This document shows positions 1-8,584 of a stretch of 41,334 nt of DNA, piece after piece (position 1 is the stretch's first letter; each line of letters opens with the position of its first letter). The position numbers and the translations under genes are program-made. This DNA is from Mycobacterium sp. 1274761.0 (GTDB lineage: Bacteria > Actinomycetota > Actinomycetes > Mycobacteriales > Mycobacteriaceae), in assembly GCF_001668615.1 (NCBI RefSeq), contig NZ_LZMC01000001.1:1-41334 (forward strand). Reading direction: 5' to 3'. The notes under the pieces are model-generated. The model was not told where the DNA came from. It did no database searches and worked only from the letters and a program-made list of their open reading frames with translations.

Positions 1-145
1 CGCCTATGACCACATGGAAGGCCAACGGTTCCGGCATGCCGTGAAGTTCATCCGCTGGCGGCCCGACCGCGATCCGCACAGCTGTACCTTCGACCAGCTC
101 GACGTGCCGGTGAACTATGACCTCTACGACGTCCTGGAGTCCTGA
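1..145 (+). CDS. ligC: ATP-dependent DNA ligase LigC, C-terminal end (partial)
   Basis: Frame 2 is open from the window edge to a TGA at 143-145. It reads a C-terminus containing DHMEGQRFRHAVKF and ending in YDVLES. This looks like the end of the OB-fold domain of the small mycobacterial ATP-dependent ligases of the LigC type. These ligases seal nicks in DNA using ATP and are thought to serve backup end-joining or short-gap repair together with a primase-polymerase. The next gene is exactly such a polymerase and starts one base after this stop, so the two are very likely co-transcribed and translationally coupled. The family assignment depends partly on this neighbour, because only 47 codons are visible and the nucleotidyltransferase motif lies outside the window. 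Confidence 0.8.
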   Translation, partial: AYDHMEGQRFRHAVKFIRWRPDRDPHSCTFDQLDVPVNYDLYDVLES

Positions 146-146
146 A

Positions 147-1196
147 ATGCCTACGCCTGCAGAAGAACTCGATGTCGCCGGGGTCAAGGTGCGGCTGACG
201 AACCCCGACAAGGTCTACTTCCCGAAGCTGGGCCGCAACGGGACGAAACGCAAGCTGGTCGAGTACTACATGGCCGTCGCGAACGGCCCCATGCTGACAG
301 CGCTGCGCGACCGTCCCACCCATCTGCAGCGGTTCCCCGACGGCATCGACGGCGAGGAGATCTACCAGAAGCGGGTGCCGCAGAAGCGTCCCGACTATCT
401 AGAGACCTGCCTGGTGACGTTCCCATCGGGCCGAACTGCCGACGCGCTCAAGGTGACTCACCCCTCGGCCATCGTGTGGGCCGCGCAGATGGGCACCATC
501 ACGCTGCATCCGTGGCAGGTGCGCTGCCCGGACACCGAGCACCCCGATGAGCTCCGCATCGACCTCGACCCGCAGCCGGGCACGGGTTTCAGCGAGGCCA
601 GCGCGATCGCGGTCGACGTGCTCAAGCCGTTGCTCGACGAGCTGGGGCTCGTCGGTTTCCCGAAGACCTCCGGTGGTCGCGGTGTGCATGTGTTTCTGCG
701 CATCAAACCCGATTGGGACTTCATCGCGGTGCGACGGGCCGGCATCGCGTTGGCCCGCGAAGTCGAGCGACGGGCACCCGATGCGGTCACCACGTCGTGG
801 TGGAAGGAGGAGCGGGGCGAGCGGATGTTCATCGACTACAACCAGAACGCGCGCGACCGGACATTCGCCTCGGCGTACTCGGCGCGCAAGACCCCGATCG
901 CCACGGTGTCGATGCCGCTGACCTGGGACGAGCTGCGCGATGCCGAACCCGACGACTACACCATCGCCACCGTGCCGGACCTGGTGAAGAAACGCGGTGA
1001 CGCCATGGCTGAGCTCGACGCGGTCGCCCAGTCGATTGACCAGCTGCTGGACATGGCCAAGGCCGACGAGGACCGCGGGCTCGGTGATTTGCCGTACCCG
1101 CCGAACTACCCGAAGATGCCCGGCGAGCCACCCCGGGTGCAACCCAGCAAGAAGGTCGCCTCGAACTGGGATGATGAGGGAAACCCGCGCCGATGA
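147..1196 (+). CDS. NHEJ-type primase-polymerase (LigD-polymerase-like, Prim-PolC/PolD1)
   Basis: This is a 349-residue protein of the archaeo-eukaryotic primase (LigD polymerase domain) family, which adds ribo- or deoxynucleotides at gaps and broken ends. The metal-binding acidic pair is visible as D139 and D141 in RIDLDP, with a third acidic residue at D230 in MFIDYNQN. The phosphate-contacting region follows in GFPKTSGGRGVHVF. Length fits the stand-alone polymerases (about 340-350 residues), not the full LigD fusion. I chose the ATG at 147, one base after the ligase stop; an ATG at 117 is in frame but lies inside the ligase. The pairing with LigC matches the M. smegmatis PolD1/Prim-PolC–LigC1 arrangement (established knowledge), so a role in short-gap or base-excision repair is the best inference. 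Confidence 0.88.
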   Translation: MPTPAEELDVAGVKVRLTNPDKVYFPKLGRNGTKRKLVEYYMAVANGPMLTALRDRPTHLQRFPDGIDGEEIYQKRVPQKRPDYLETCLVTFPSGRTADALKVTHPSAIVWAAQMGTITLHPWQVRCPDTEHPDELRIDLDPQPGTGFSEASAIAVDVLKPLLDELGLVGFPKTSGGRGVHVFLRIKPDWDFIAVRRAGIALAREVERRAPDAVTTSWWKEERGERMFIDYNQNARDRTFASAYSARKTPIATVSMPLTWDELRDAEPDDYTIATVPDLVKKRGDAMAELDAVAQSIDQLLDMAKADEDRGLGDLPYPPNYPKMPGEPPRVQPSKKVASNWDDEGNPRR

Positions 1197-1618
1197 CCCG
1201 TCGCGTGATCGTGGCGATAGGTGTCTTGGCGGTGGTCGTGGCCGGTGTCGGCACGACCATCGGCGTGCTGACAGCCGAGCCGCGCACACCCGTTGCGGCA
1301 CAGCCTTCTTCACCGCCCCCGCAACGACCGCAGGTGCCGACACCGGCCGAGTTCCGGATCGGCGTCATAGTGACCGAGCAGACATGCAAAGGCCCGGCCG
1401 GATGCGTCTACAAATACCGCATCGAACCGAAGTACGTCGGCTTTCATCCGCTGCCGGACAACGAGATCAAGGTGATCTACCAGGTCACCGGCGGCCAACA
1501 GCCGCAGACCGGCGACTTCACCATCCGTGGCGGCCAGGCCCGCGTGCTGGCGGACGTGCCGCTCGAAGGGCCGCACGGTGCGCGGCTGCAGGCGTCGGTG
1601 ACGCAGGCGGTGGGATAG
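1193..1618 (+). CDS. membrane-anchored or secreted hypothetical protein
   Basis: The 141-residue product starts with two arginines and a hydrophobic segment at about residues 5-27, followed by a Pro/Ser/Gln-rich linker (about 30-50). The rest is a compact beta-rich-looking domain with two closely spaced cysteines (TCKGPAGC) that could form a disulfide outside the membrane. It looks like a single-pass anchored or secreted extracytoplasmic protein; there is no lipobox. Its ATG overlaps the polymerase stop by four bases (ATGA), so it is translated with the ligase-polymerase pair although nothing in its sequence suggests DNA repair. I do not recognise the family. Confidence 0.7.
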   Translation: MTRRVIVAIGVLAVVVAGVGTTIGVLTAEPRTPVAAQPSSPPPQRPQVPTPAEFRIGVIVTEQTCKGPAGCVYKYRIEPKYVGFHPLPDNEIKVIYQVTGGQQPQTGDFTIRGGQARVLADVPLEGPHGARLQASVTQAVG

Positions 1619-1649
1619 GCCCCGCTGAGCGTGCGTCCGCGGGGACGGT

Positions 1650-1655
1650 TATAGT
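1650..1655 (+). promoter_or_regulatory. possible -10 box (TATAGT)
   Basis: TATAGT fits the mycobacterial -10 pattern TANNNT. It sits in the 144-base gap ahead of the small secreted-peptide gene at 1763. No convincing -35 is seen, and it would imply a leader of about 100 bases. This is weak evidence. Confidence 0.25.
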
Positions 1656-1762
1656 GGTCTGCGGACGCCGGAAGATGGGTATTTGCAACCTCTTTGGCCG
1701 ACGGGGCGCGCCAAACGGTATCCGGCGCCTTGCACCGTAGGAAAGATGCCGAGGAGATTAGT

Positions 1763-2041
1763 GTGATCGATCTGAAAGCAGTTGCCGCGGGTGTTTTTCT
1801 ATCCGCTGGGATGGCGTTGGGCGCCGTCGGTGTGAGCGCAGGGGTAGCCCACGCGACGCCTGCGACCCCGGTCACCGCCGGTCCCCAGTACATCGCCGAG
1901 AACGGGCCCGGCCACGGCCATGGCCACGGCCACGACGACTGGTGGTGGGACGACCCCGGACCCCGCCACTGGGATCCCGTCGACGCCTGCGTCGGCGTGC
2001 AGGGCCCGTTCGGTTACGTCCAGGGCAGCGCCTGCATCTAG
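1763..2041 (+). CDS. small secreted His/Trp-rich peptide
   Basis: A GTG at 1763 is preceded by GAGGAG at 1751-1756 with good spacing. This makes it a much better start than the in-frame codon at 1694. The 92-residue precursor has a typical signal peptide ending around VAHA, at about residue 30. The mature part of about 60 residues holds a repeated Gly-His run (GHGHGHGH) directly followed by DDWWWDD, then a C-terminal stretch with two cysteines (DACVGVQGPF and GSACI). The spaced histidines plus acidic residues suggest metal binding, and the cysteines could form a disulfide; both are inferences. Its stop overlaps the stop of the convergent reductase gene in the palindrome CTAG. No function is known to me. 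Confidence 0.75.
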   Translation: MIDLKAVAAGVFLSAGMALGAVGVSAGVAHATPATPVTAGPQYIAENGPGHGHGHGHDDWWWDDPGPRHWDPVDACVGVQGPFGYVQGSACI

Positions 2042-3111
2042 CGGGCCGTCGGGACCACGCCACGCGCCTGGGGTAGCGGCAGATCGTTGTAGGTCGCTAT
2101 CCCGGGCGCCGCGGCGACGACGGCGGGAATCGCGTGGATCGGCGGCATCGCCGTCATGATGTGACCGATGACAAAGAGATCTTCGATCGACTTCATGTTC
2201 TCGATCATGTCCGGCGGCGGCAGGAAACCCACTTGCATGGTGACGGTCGGCCGGCCCTCGATCGTGATCTTCCAGCCGTCGCCGTCGAGCTTCCAATCGG
2301 GCTCCAGCGTCTGACCCTTACGCCACCGCACGTTGAGGTCGACGATTGTCTTGCCGCCGACGCGTCCCTGCCAACTGGCGAACACGCCCGCCACGTGGCC
2401 GGCCGGGATCGTCCACGAGGCCATCGTGAGATCCTCGGTGGTCTGCGCGTACTCGGTTTCGCACACCACCTCGTCGAGCTCGACGCCCAGCGAGTCGGCG
2501 ACCAGCCGCACGGCCTCTTCGAACACCGCGGTGCCGTGGGCGGCCATCGGCCCCAGGTTCGGATCGTCGATCGGGACGCCGAAGCCGGCCGGCCGTTCGG
2601 TGTCGGGTGAGTCATACAGCGTGGTGTCGGCGGATTCGGCGATGATCACCTTGTCGACGCGGTCGCAGGCCGACGCCGCCACGATGGCCAGCACATCGGC
2701 GAAGCCGGGGCTGACGCCCGACCCGAAGATCGTCGAGTTGCCAGCCTTGCATGCCTGCTCGATGCGGTCGCGGCCGTCGCCGAGGTTGTGCCCGGTGATG
2801 AACGAGGCCGACGTCACGACGTTCACCCCCGCCGACAGGATCCGGACCAGCTCGTCGACGTCAATCCACATCGGGTTGTAGACCACGCAGTCGGGTTTCA
2901 GTGCCAGCAGCGCGTCGACGTCGCTGGTGGCCTTGACGCCGAGCGGGTCGATTCCGACGAGCTCGCCCACATCGACTCCGTCCTTGTTCTTCGACCAGGC
3001 GTAGCAGCCGATGAGTTCGTATGTGGGGTTGTTCATGATCGCTTCGACCGAGCTTTTTCCGACGTTTCCCGTCGTCCATTGGACGACCCGATAAGGCGTG
3101 GTGTTTGGCAC
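2038..3111 (-). CDS. DapB-like NAD(P)-dependent reductase (dihydrodipicolinate reductase-like)
   Basis: This 357-residue protein begins with YRVVQWTTGNVGKSSVEA. That glycine-rich turn is the Rossmann nucleotide-binding start typical of the dihydrodipicolinate reductase/2,4-diaminopentanoate dehydrogenase-like family, which is abundant in mycobacteria. It is longer than true DapB (about 245-270 residues) and lacks the obvious catalytic signature, so a role in lysine synthesis is unlikely. The substrate cannot be read from sequence. It stands alone and converges on the small secreted-peptide gene, with the two stop codons overlapping in CTAG. Start at 3111 is taken from the first ATG. Confidence 0.8.
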   Translation of the reverse strand: MPNTTPYRVVQWTTGNVGKSSVEAIMNNPTYELIGCYAWSKNKDGVDVGELVGIDPLGVKATSDVDALLALKPDCVVYNPMWIDVDELVRILSAGVNVVTSASFITGHNLGDGRDRIEQACKAGNSTIFGSGVSPGFADVLAIVAASACDRVDKVIIAESADTTLYDSPDTERPAGFGVPIDDPNLGPMAAHGTAVFEEAVRLVADSLGVELDEVVCETEYAQTTEDLTMASWTIPAGHVAGVFASWQGRVGGKTIVDLNVRWRKGQTLEPDWKLDGDGWKITIEGRPTVTMQVGFLPPPDMIENMKSIEDLFVIGHIMTAMPPIHAIPAVVAAAPGIATYNDLPLPQARGVVPTAR

Positions 3112-3178
3112 TCGCTCAGCATAGGGAAGCGGGCCCGGTTTCAGCGGTGGCTTTCGGCCACGAAATTGACGGTTGCGG

Positions 3179-4192
3179 TCAGGCGGTCAGTGTGGCCTTG
3201 GCGGTGCGCTGCTGGCCGCCTCGGTCGATCCAGGTCAGCTCGATGACGTCGCCTGGGTAGTGCCGGTCCAGAAGCCGGGTGAGGGCGGTCGCGGAGTCCA
3301 GCGGTGTGCCGTCGATGGCGGTGAGCACGTCCCCGTTGACGAGGCCGGCCTGCGCGGCAGGGCCGCCCCGCAGCGCTTCCCGGATGACGACGCCGGGCAC
3401 TTCGGCGTCCTGGTCACCCGCGGCCACGCCGACGCCGAGCAGGGTGGGCGGGCCGACGTGCACGGTGTCAGACGGTGTGCGCGACCGGATCTGGTCGGCG
3501 ATGCCGAGCGCCTGGTTGAGGGGGATCGCGAAGCCCTTCCCACCCGGGGCGAACCGGTAGTTCACCGTGGCGGCGGTGATCACGCCGATCACTTGGCCGG
3601 CGCCATTGACCAGCGGCCCGCCGGAATCCCCGGCGCGGACCGGCGCGGCGACCTCGATCAGGCCTGTGAGTTGGTCGGAGCTGCCCGTCAGCGCGTCCTT
3701 GGCATCGATCGTGCGGTCGAGCCGGGTGATGGCGCCGGGTTCATGCGTGGGTGGACCGCCGGGGTTCGCGTTACCGATGGCCACCGCGGGTTCACCGATG
3801 GTGATCGACCCGGAGTTGCCCAGTGGCGCGACCGGCAGCCCCGAGGCGCCGCGCAGCTGGATCAGCGCGATGTCGTGGGTGCGGTCGTAGCCGATCAGGT
3901 CCGCACCGAACGACTGACCGGTGCCGACGTTGTGCCCGGTGATGACGTCGGCGCCCTGAACCACGTGGAAGTTGGTCAACACCTCGCCGTTCGGGTTCAG
4001 CAGAAAGCCGGTGCCCGCACCGATGGCGTGCTGGTAGTCGATCGTCGTGTCGATCTGGACGACGGCAGGTTCGACGGCGCTGATCGCCGCGTCCAGCGGC
4101 GCCGCAGAGGCGATCGCCGGGCGGATCGGCGCTACCAGTGCCATCACGGCGACGAGCGCAATCAGCAGGCGAAACGGGTGCATGCGGGCCAT
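3179..4192 (-). CDS. secreted trypsin-like serine protease with PDZ domain (PepA/HtrA type)
   Basis: With the ATG at 4192 the product has 337 residues. It has a signal peptide ending near ASAAP (about 30), a chymotrypsin-fold protease domain, and a C-terminal PDZ domain from about 245 onward. The catalytic triad is intact: H76 in TNFHVV, D107 in THDIAL and S190 in GDSGGP. The overall layout and motifs such as GAGTGFLLNPNG resemble M. tuberculosis PepA (Rv0125), an exported protease. It lacks the several membrane helices of MarP. It likely acts outside the plasma membrane in protein quality control or processing; the substrate is unknown. An upstream in-frame start at 4237 would only add residues before the signal peptide, and an ATG at 4183 is also possible. 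Confidence 0.88.
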   Translation of the reverse strand: MARMHPFRLLIALVAVMALVAPIRPAIASAAPLDAAISAVEPAVVQIDTTIDYQHAIGAGTGFLLNPNGEVLTNFHVVQGADVITGHNVGTGQSFGADLIGYDRTHDIALIQLRGASGLPVAPLGNSGSITIGEPAVAIGNANPGGPPTHEPGAITRLDRTIDAKDALTGSSDQLTGLIEVAAPVRAGDSGGPLVNGAGQVIGVITAATVNYRFAPGGKGFAIPLNQALGIADQIRSRTPSDTVHVGPPTLLGVGVAAGDQDAEVPGVVIREALRGGPAAQAGLVNGDVLTAIDGTPLDSATALTRLLDRHYPGDVIELTWIDRGGQQRTAKATLTA

Positions 4193-4263
4193 ATGTGAGC
4201 TTTCGGACGTGGGAGAGTTCTCATTACATCGTGGCAATGAGTTCTTACCCTGTCGACGCGAGG

Positions 4264-5028
4264 CTAATCGTCGACGGCGACGCCGCCGCGTGACCGCCGG
4301 CGCTTTCGCAGACCGATCTTGCCTGATGAGCGACGGTTGCGCAGGCCCCCCTCGGTCGCGTCGTCCTCGGGCTTTTCGGCGGTCTCCGTGACATCGGTCT
4401 CATCGGTGGTTTCCGACGTTTCGGCGGTCTCGCTCGCCTCGGTCGCGGCGCTCGACTCGGCGGTGACTTCGTCTTCCCCGGTTTCGTCGGCCTCGGTTTG
4501 ATCAGCCTCGGGCTCGGGGGTCTCGTCTGCCTTCTCGGCGGTCTCGCGGCGCCTGCGGCGCTGCTTCTTCTCCGCTTTCGGCTTGAGCGGTTTGGGTGGT
4601 GGCGGTGGTAGTTCGGCGACGAACGCCAGATAGAACGCGGCGATGCCGAGCAGGGCGATCGCGGCGGCGGCGCCGTAGATGCCGAACAGCCAGCGGCCGG
4701 CGCTGTCGAGACTGACCCAGATCTCGCTGATCGCGGCGCCGACGATGAGAACTCCGGCCAGCACGTGCAGCACGATCGACGAGGCCCGCAGGCTCAGCGC
4801 AAGCTGCGGCGTGCCGAGCTCGGGCTTGCGCGTGCGCAGCAGCGTGAACACCACCGGCAGCGCCGCCGTGCCAATCAGCGCGCCAGCCACGATGCGCAGC
4901 ACGGTGCCCAGCGTGTGAGACGTCGAGCCCATCAGCTCGGGCCAGCGCGGAATGACGAAGAAGAAGTACAAGACGCCGGCCGCGATCGAGAACAGCGCGT
5001 GCCAGGCCACCGCAACTTTGCGGCTCAT
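4264..5028 (-). CDS. lucA: LucA, lipid uptake coordinator (membrane protein)
   Basis: This is a 254-residue integral membrane protein starting MSRKVAVAWHALFS, with four predicted membrane segments at about 5-27, 39-64, 82-104 and 112-137. A Pro-rich turn follows (ELPPPPPKPLKPK) and then a long cytoplasmic-type tail. The tail is rich in Glu, Thr and Asp and ends in a basic cluster (GLRKRRRSRGG). Length, N-terminus and position beside tRNA-Ser and ffs match M. tuberculosis Rv3723/LucA. LucA is known to stabilise Mce1 and Mce4 transporters and so coordinate fatty-acid and cholesterol import. The start at 5028 has a strong ribosome binding site (GGAGGAGG) just upstream; a longer reading frame to 5166 would run through the tRNA gene and is rejected. 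The acidic tail is low complexity and probably variable between species. Confidence 0.9.
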   Translation of the reverse strand: MSRKVAVAWHALFSIAAGVLYFFFVIPRWPELMGSTSHTLGTVLRIVAGALIGTAALPVVFTLLRTRKPELGTPQLALSLRASSIVLHVLAGVLIVGAAISEIWVSLDSAGRWLFGIYGAAAAIALLGIAAFYLAFVAELPPPPPKPLKPKAEKKQRRRRRETAEKADETPEPEADQTEADETGEDEVTAESSAATEASETAETSETTDETDVTETAEKPEDDATEGGLRNRRSSGKIGLRKRRRSRGGVAVDD

Positions 5029-5101
5029 ACTCCTCCTCCAGATTCTGGGCCGAGAGGCGACCAGCCGGTGAGGCCCCCGTGGTCGCCCCTCGGACCGAGT
5101 G

Positions 5102-5187
5102 CGGAGGATGCGGGATTTGAACCCGCGAGGGCTATTAACCCAACCCGCGTTCCAGGCGAGCGCCATAGGCCACTAGGCGAATCCTCC
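5102..5187 (-). tRNA. tRNA-Ser (anticodon GGA)
   Basis: On the minus strand the 86-base gene starts GGAGGAT and ends ATCCTCC plus discriminator G, forming a perfect 7-bp acceptor stem. The T-arm reads CGCGGGTTCAAATCCCGC. The anticodon loop CTGGAAC, flanked by CTCGC and GCGGG, gives anticodon GGA, which reads UCC and UCU. A long variable arm (GGG…CCC) is present as expected for serine. CCA is not encoded. It lies just upstream of lucA on the same strand. Confidence 0.95.
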
Positions 5188-5245
5188 GCGGGCCATGGTA
5201 GCCGACCTGCCCATGCACCGGTCCAAGCCGTTGGCGACCACGTAT

Positions 5246-5251
5246 TACACT
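5246..5251 (+). promoter_or_regulatory. -10 box of the SRP RNA gene
   Basis: TACACT fits the -10 pattern TANNNT and ends six bases before the predicted 5' end of the SRP RNA at 5258. A -35 at the proper spacing is not obvious. The placement relative to the RNA end is the main support. Confidence 0.45.
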
Positions 5252-5257
5252 CGCCGT

Positions 5258-6658
<1,401 letters not shown>

Positions 6659-6671
6659 CCCCGCCGCTGCG

Positions 6672-6730
6672 CTCGTTTGTGAACCTGACGACGCAAAACC
6701 GCAAAAATCGTCGTCAGATTCACAAATGAG
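6672..6730. terminator. long intergenic hairpin between aspartate aminotransferase and dnaX
   Basis: Two 22-base arms (6672-6693 and 6709-6730) are complementary except for two positions and enclose a 15-base A-rich loop. The stem core is CTGACGACG/CGTCGTCAG. It starts 13 bases after the aminotransferase stop, so it could end transcription or protect the mRNA end. There is no T-tract, and the stem is longer and less GC-rich than a usual intrinsic terminator. A dispersed palindromic repeat is therefore an alternative. Confidence 0.6.
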
Positions 6731-6783
6731 CCGAGGAGTAGCGGCCTGCCCGACCGTCGGACCGGCTCGGTAGCCTGCTGGGC

Positions 6784-8580
6784 GTGGCGCTCTACCGCAA
6801 GTACCGACCGTCGACCTTCGCAGACGTCGTCGGACAGGAGCATGTCACCGAGCCGCTGTCGACGGCGTTGACGGCCGGTCGCATCAACCACGCCTACCTG
6901 TTCTCCGGCCCGCGGGGTTGCGGTAAGACGTCGTCGGCGCGGATCCTGGCCCGCTCGCTGAACTGTGAGCAGGGCCCGACCGCGACGCCATGCGGTGTCT
7001 GCGATTCGTGTGTCGCGTTGGCGCCCAATGGGCCGGGCAGCGTCGACGTGGTCGAGCTTGACGCGGCCAGCCACGGCGGCGTCGACGACACTCGAGAGCT
7101 CCGCGATCGCGCGTTCTACGCGCCCGCGCAGTCGCGCTACCGCATCTTCATCGTCGACGAAGCGCACATGGTGACCACCGCCGGTTTCAACGCGCTGCTG
7201 AAGATCGTCGAGGAGCCGCCTGAGCACCTGATCTTCGTCTTCGCGACCACCGAGCCCGAGAAGGTGCTGCCCACCATTCGGTCGCGCACTCATCACTATC
7301 CGTTCCGGCTGCTGGCTCCGCGGACGATGCACAGCCTGCTCGAGCGAATCTGCGAGCAGGAGGGGGTGCAGGTCGACGAGACGGTGTACCCGTTGGTGAT
7401 TCGTGCGGGTGGCGGCTCGCCCCGCGACACCCTCTCGGTGCTCGACCAGCTGTTGGCCGGCGCCGACGACAACCATGTCGCCTATCCCAGGGCGCTTGCG
7501 CTGCTGGGTGCCACCGACGTCGCGTTGATCGACGACGCCGTCGACGCGTTGTCCGCGGGCGACGCCGCGGCATTGTTCGGCGCCGTCGAAGCGGTCATCG
7601 ACGCCGGCCACGACCCGCGCCGGTTCGCCACCGATCTGCTGGAACGCTTCCGGGACCTGATCGTGCTGCAGGCCGTGCCCGACGCGGTCGCCCGCGGAGT
7701 CGTCGACGCACCCGGTGACGTGCTGGAGCGGATGCGCGATCAGGCGGCCCGCATCGGCGCGGGCACGTTGACGCGCTACGCCGAAGTCGTGCACGCGGGC
7801 CTCGGCGAAATGCGCGGCGCCACCGCTCCGCGGTTGCTCCTCGAAGTGGTGTGCGCCCGGCTGCTGCTGCCGTCGGCAAGCGACACGGAATCGGCTCTGC
7901 TGCAACGGATCGAGCGCATCGAGACGCGGCTGGACATGTCGATTCCCAGCGACGGCACCGCACCCGCGACGTCCGCGCAGTCCAAGCAGTTCACCCGCAA
8001 GAGCAAGGCCGCCGCGCCACCGGAGCCGGTAGAGCCGCCGAAGCCGGCCCCCGAGCCTGAACCGACACCGCCGTCTCCGCCGCCGGTACGTCCGCCTTCG
8101 GACCCGGTGGTGGTGGCACCGCCGGCACCAGCCGTCACCGGTGAGCCGGACGCTGCCGCCATCCGCAGGCAGTGGTCCACCGTGCTGGACAAGGTGCGCG
8201 AACGCAGCCGCTCGTTGGCGGTGATGCTGGCCGGTGCCGTCGTGCGCACCGTCGACGGCGGCACGCTGATGCTCACCCACGAGTCGGCGCCGCTGGCGAA
8301 GCGGCTGAACGAGCAGCGCAACGCCGACGTCGTCGAGGAGGCCCTGAAGGATGCGCTGGGCGTGGGCTTGAAGGTGCGCTTCGAGGTCGGCTTACCCGCC
8401 GAAAGTCCTTCGGCGACATCGACGCACGCTGGGGCCACCCAGGTTCAGCGCGACGAGGAGGACAGCATGCTGGCCGAAGCCGGCAGCGACACCTCCGAAA
8501 CCGTGCGACGCGATCCGGAGGAAGCCGCGCTCGAGCTTCTGCAGAATGAGCTCGGCGCCCGGCGTATCGACGGCGGCTGA
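6784..8580 (+). CDS. dnaX: DNA polymerase III subunit gamma/tau
   Basis: This 598-residue clamp-loader ATPase has Walker A GPRGCGKT at residues 42-49 and a zinc-binding set of cysteines (C61, C70, C73, C76). Walker B/DEAH is at 125-128 in FIVDEAHM, with AAA+ lid and collar domains to about 370. A Pro/Ala-rich linker (about 400-450) and the C-terminal tau region follow. It loads the sliding clamp and ties polymerase cores together at the fork. The start is GTG at 6784 (VALYRKYRPSTF). I see no slippery heptamer that would suggest a frameshifted gamma form, though I did not search exhaustively. It converges on the CFA synthase gene with a 4-base gap. Confidence 0.96.
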   Translation: MALYRKYRPSTFADVVGQEHVTEPLSTALTAGRINHAYLFSGPRGCGKTSSARILARSLNCEQGPTATPCGVCDSCVALAPNGPGSVDVVELDAASHGGVDDTRELRDRAFYAPAQSRYRIFIVDEAHMVTTAGFNALLKIVEEPPEHLIFVFATTEPEKVLPTIRSRTHHYPFRLLAPRTMHSLLERICEQEGVQVDETVYPLVIRAGGGSPRDTLSVLDQLLAGADDNHVAYPRALALLGATDVALIDDAVDALSAGDAAALFGAVEAVIDAGHDPRRFATDLLERFRDLIVLQAVPDAVARGVVDAPGDVLERMRDQAARIGAGTLTRYAEVVHAGLGEMRGATAPRLLLEVVCARLLLPSASDTESALLQRIERIETRLDMSIPSDGTAPATSAQSKQFTRKSKAAAPPEPVEPPKPAPEPEPTPPSPPPVRPPSDPVVVAPPAPAVTGEPDAAAIRRQWSTVLDKVRERSRSLAVMLAGAVVRTVDGGTLMLTHESAPLAKRLNEQRNADVVEEALKDALGVGLKVRFEVGLPAESPSATSTHAGATQVQRDEEDSMLAEAGSDTSETVRRDPEEAALELLQNELGARRIDGG

Positions 8581-8584
8581 CCGC

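Noticed and set aside
5029..5166. N-terminal extension of the LucA frame
   Set aside because: It would be translated through the tRNA-Ser gene; a strong ribosome binding site supports the start at 5028.
5102..5187. tRNA-Ser as an integration (att) site
   Set aside because: No integrase, no duplicated tRNA 3' end and no foreign-looking genes next to it.
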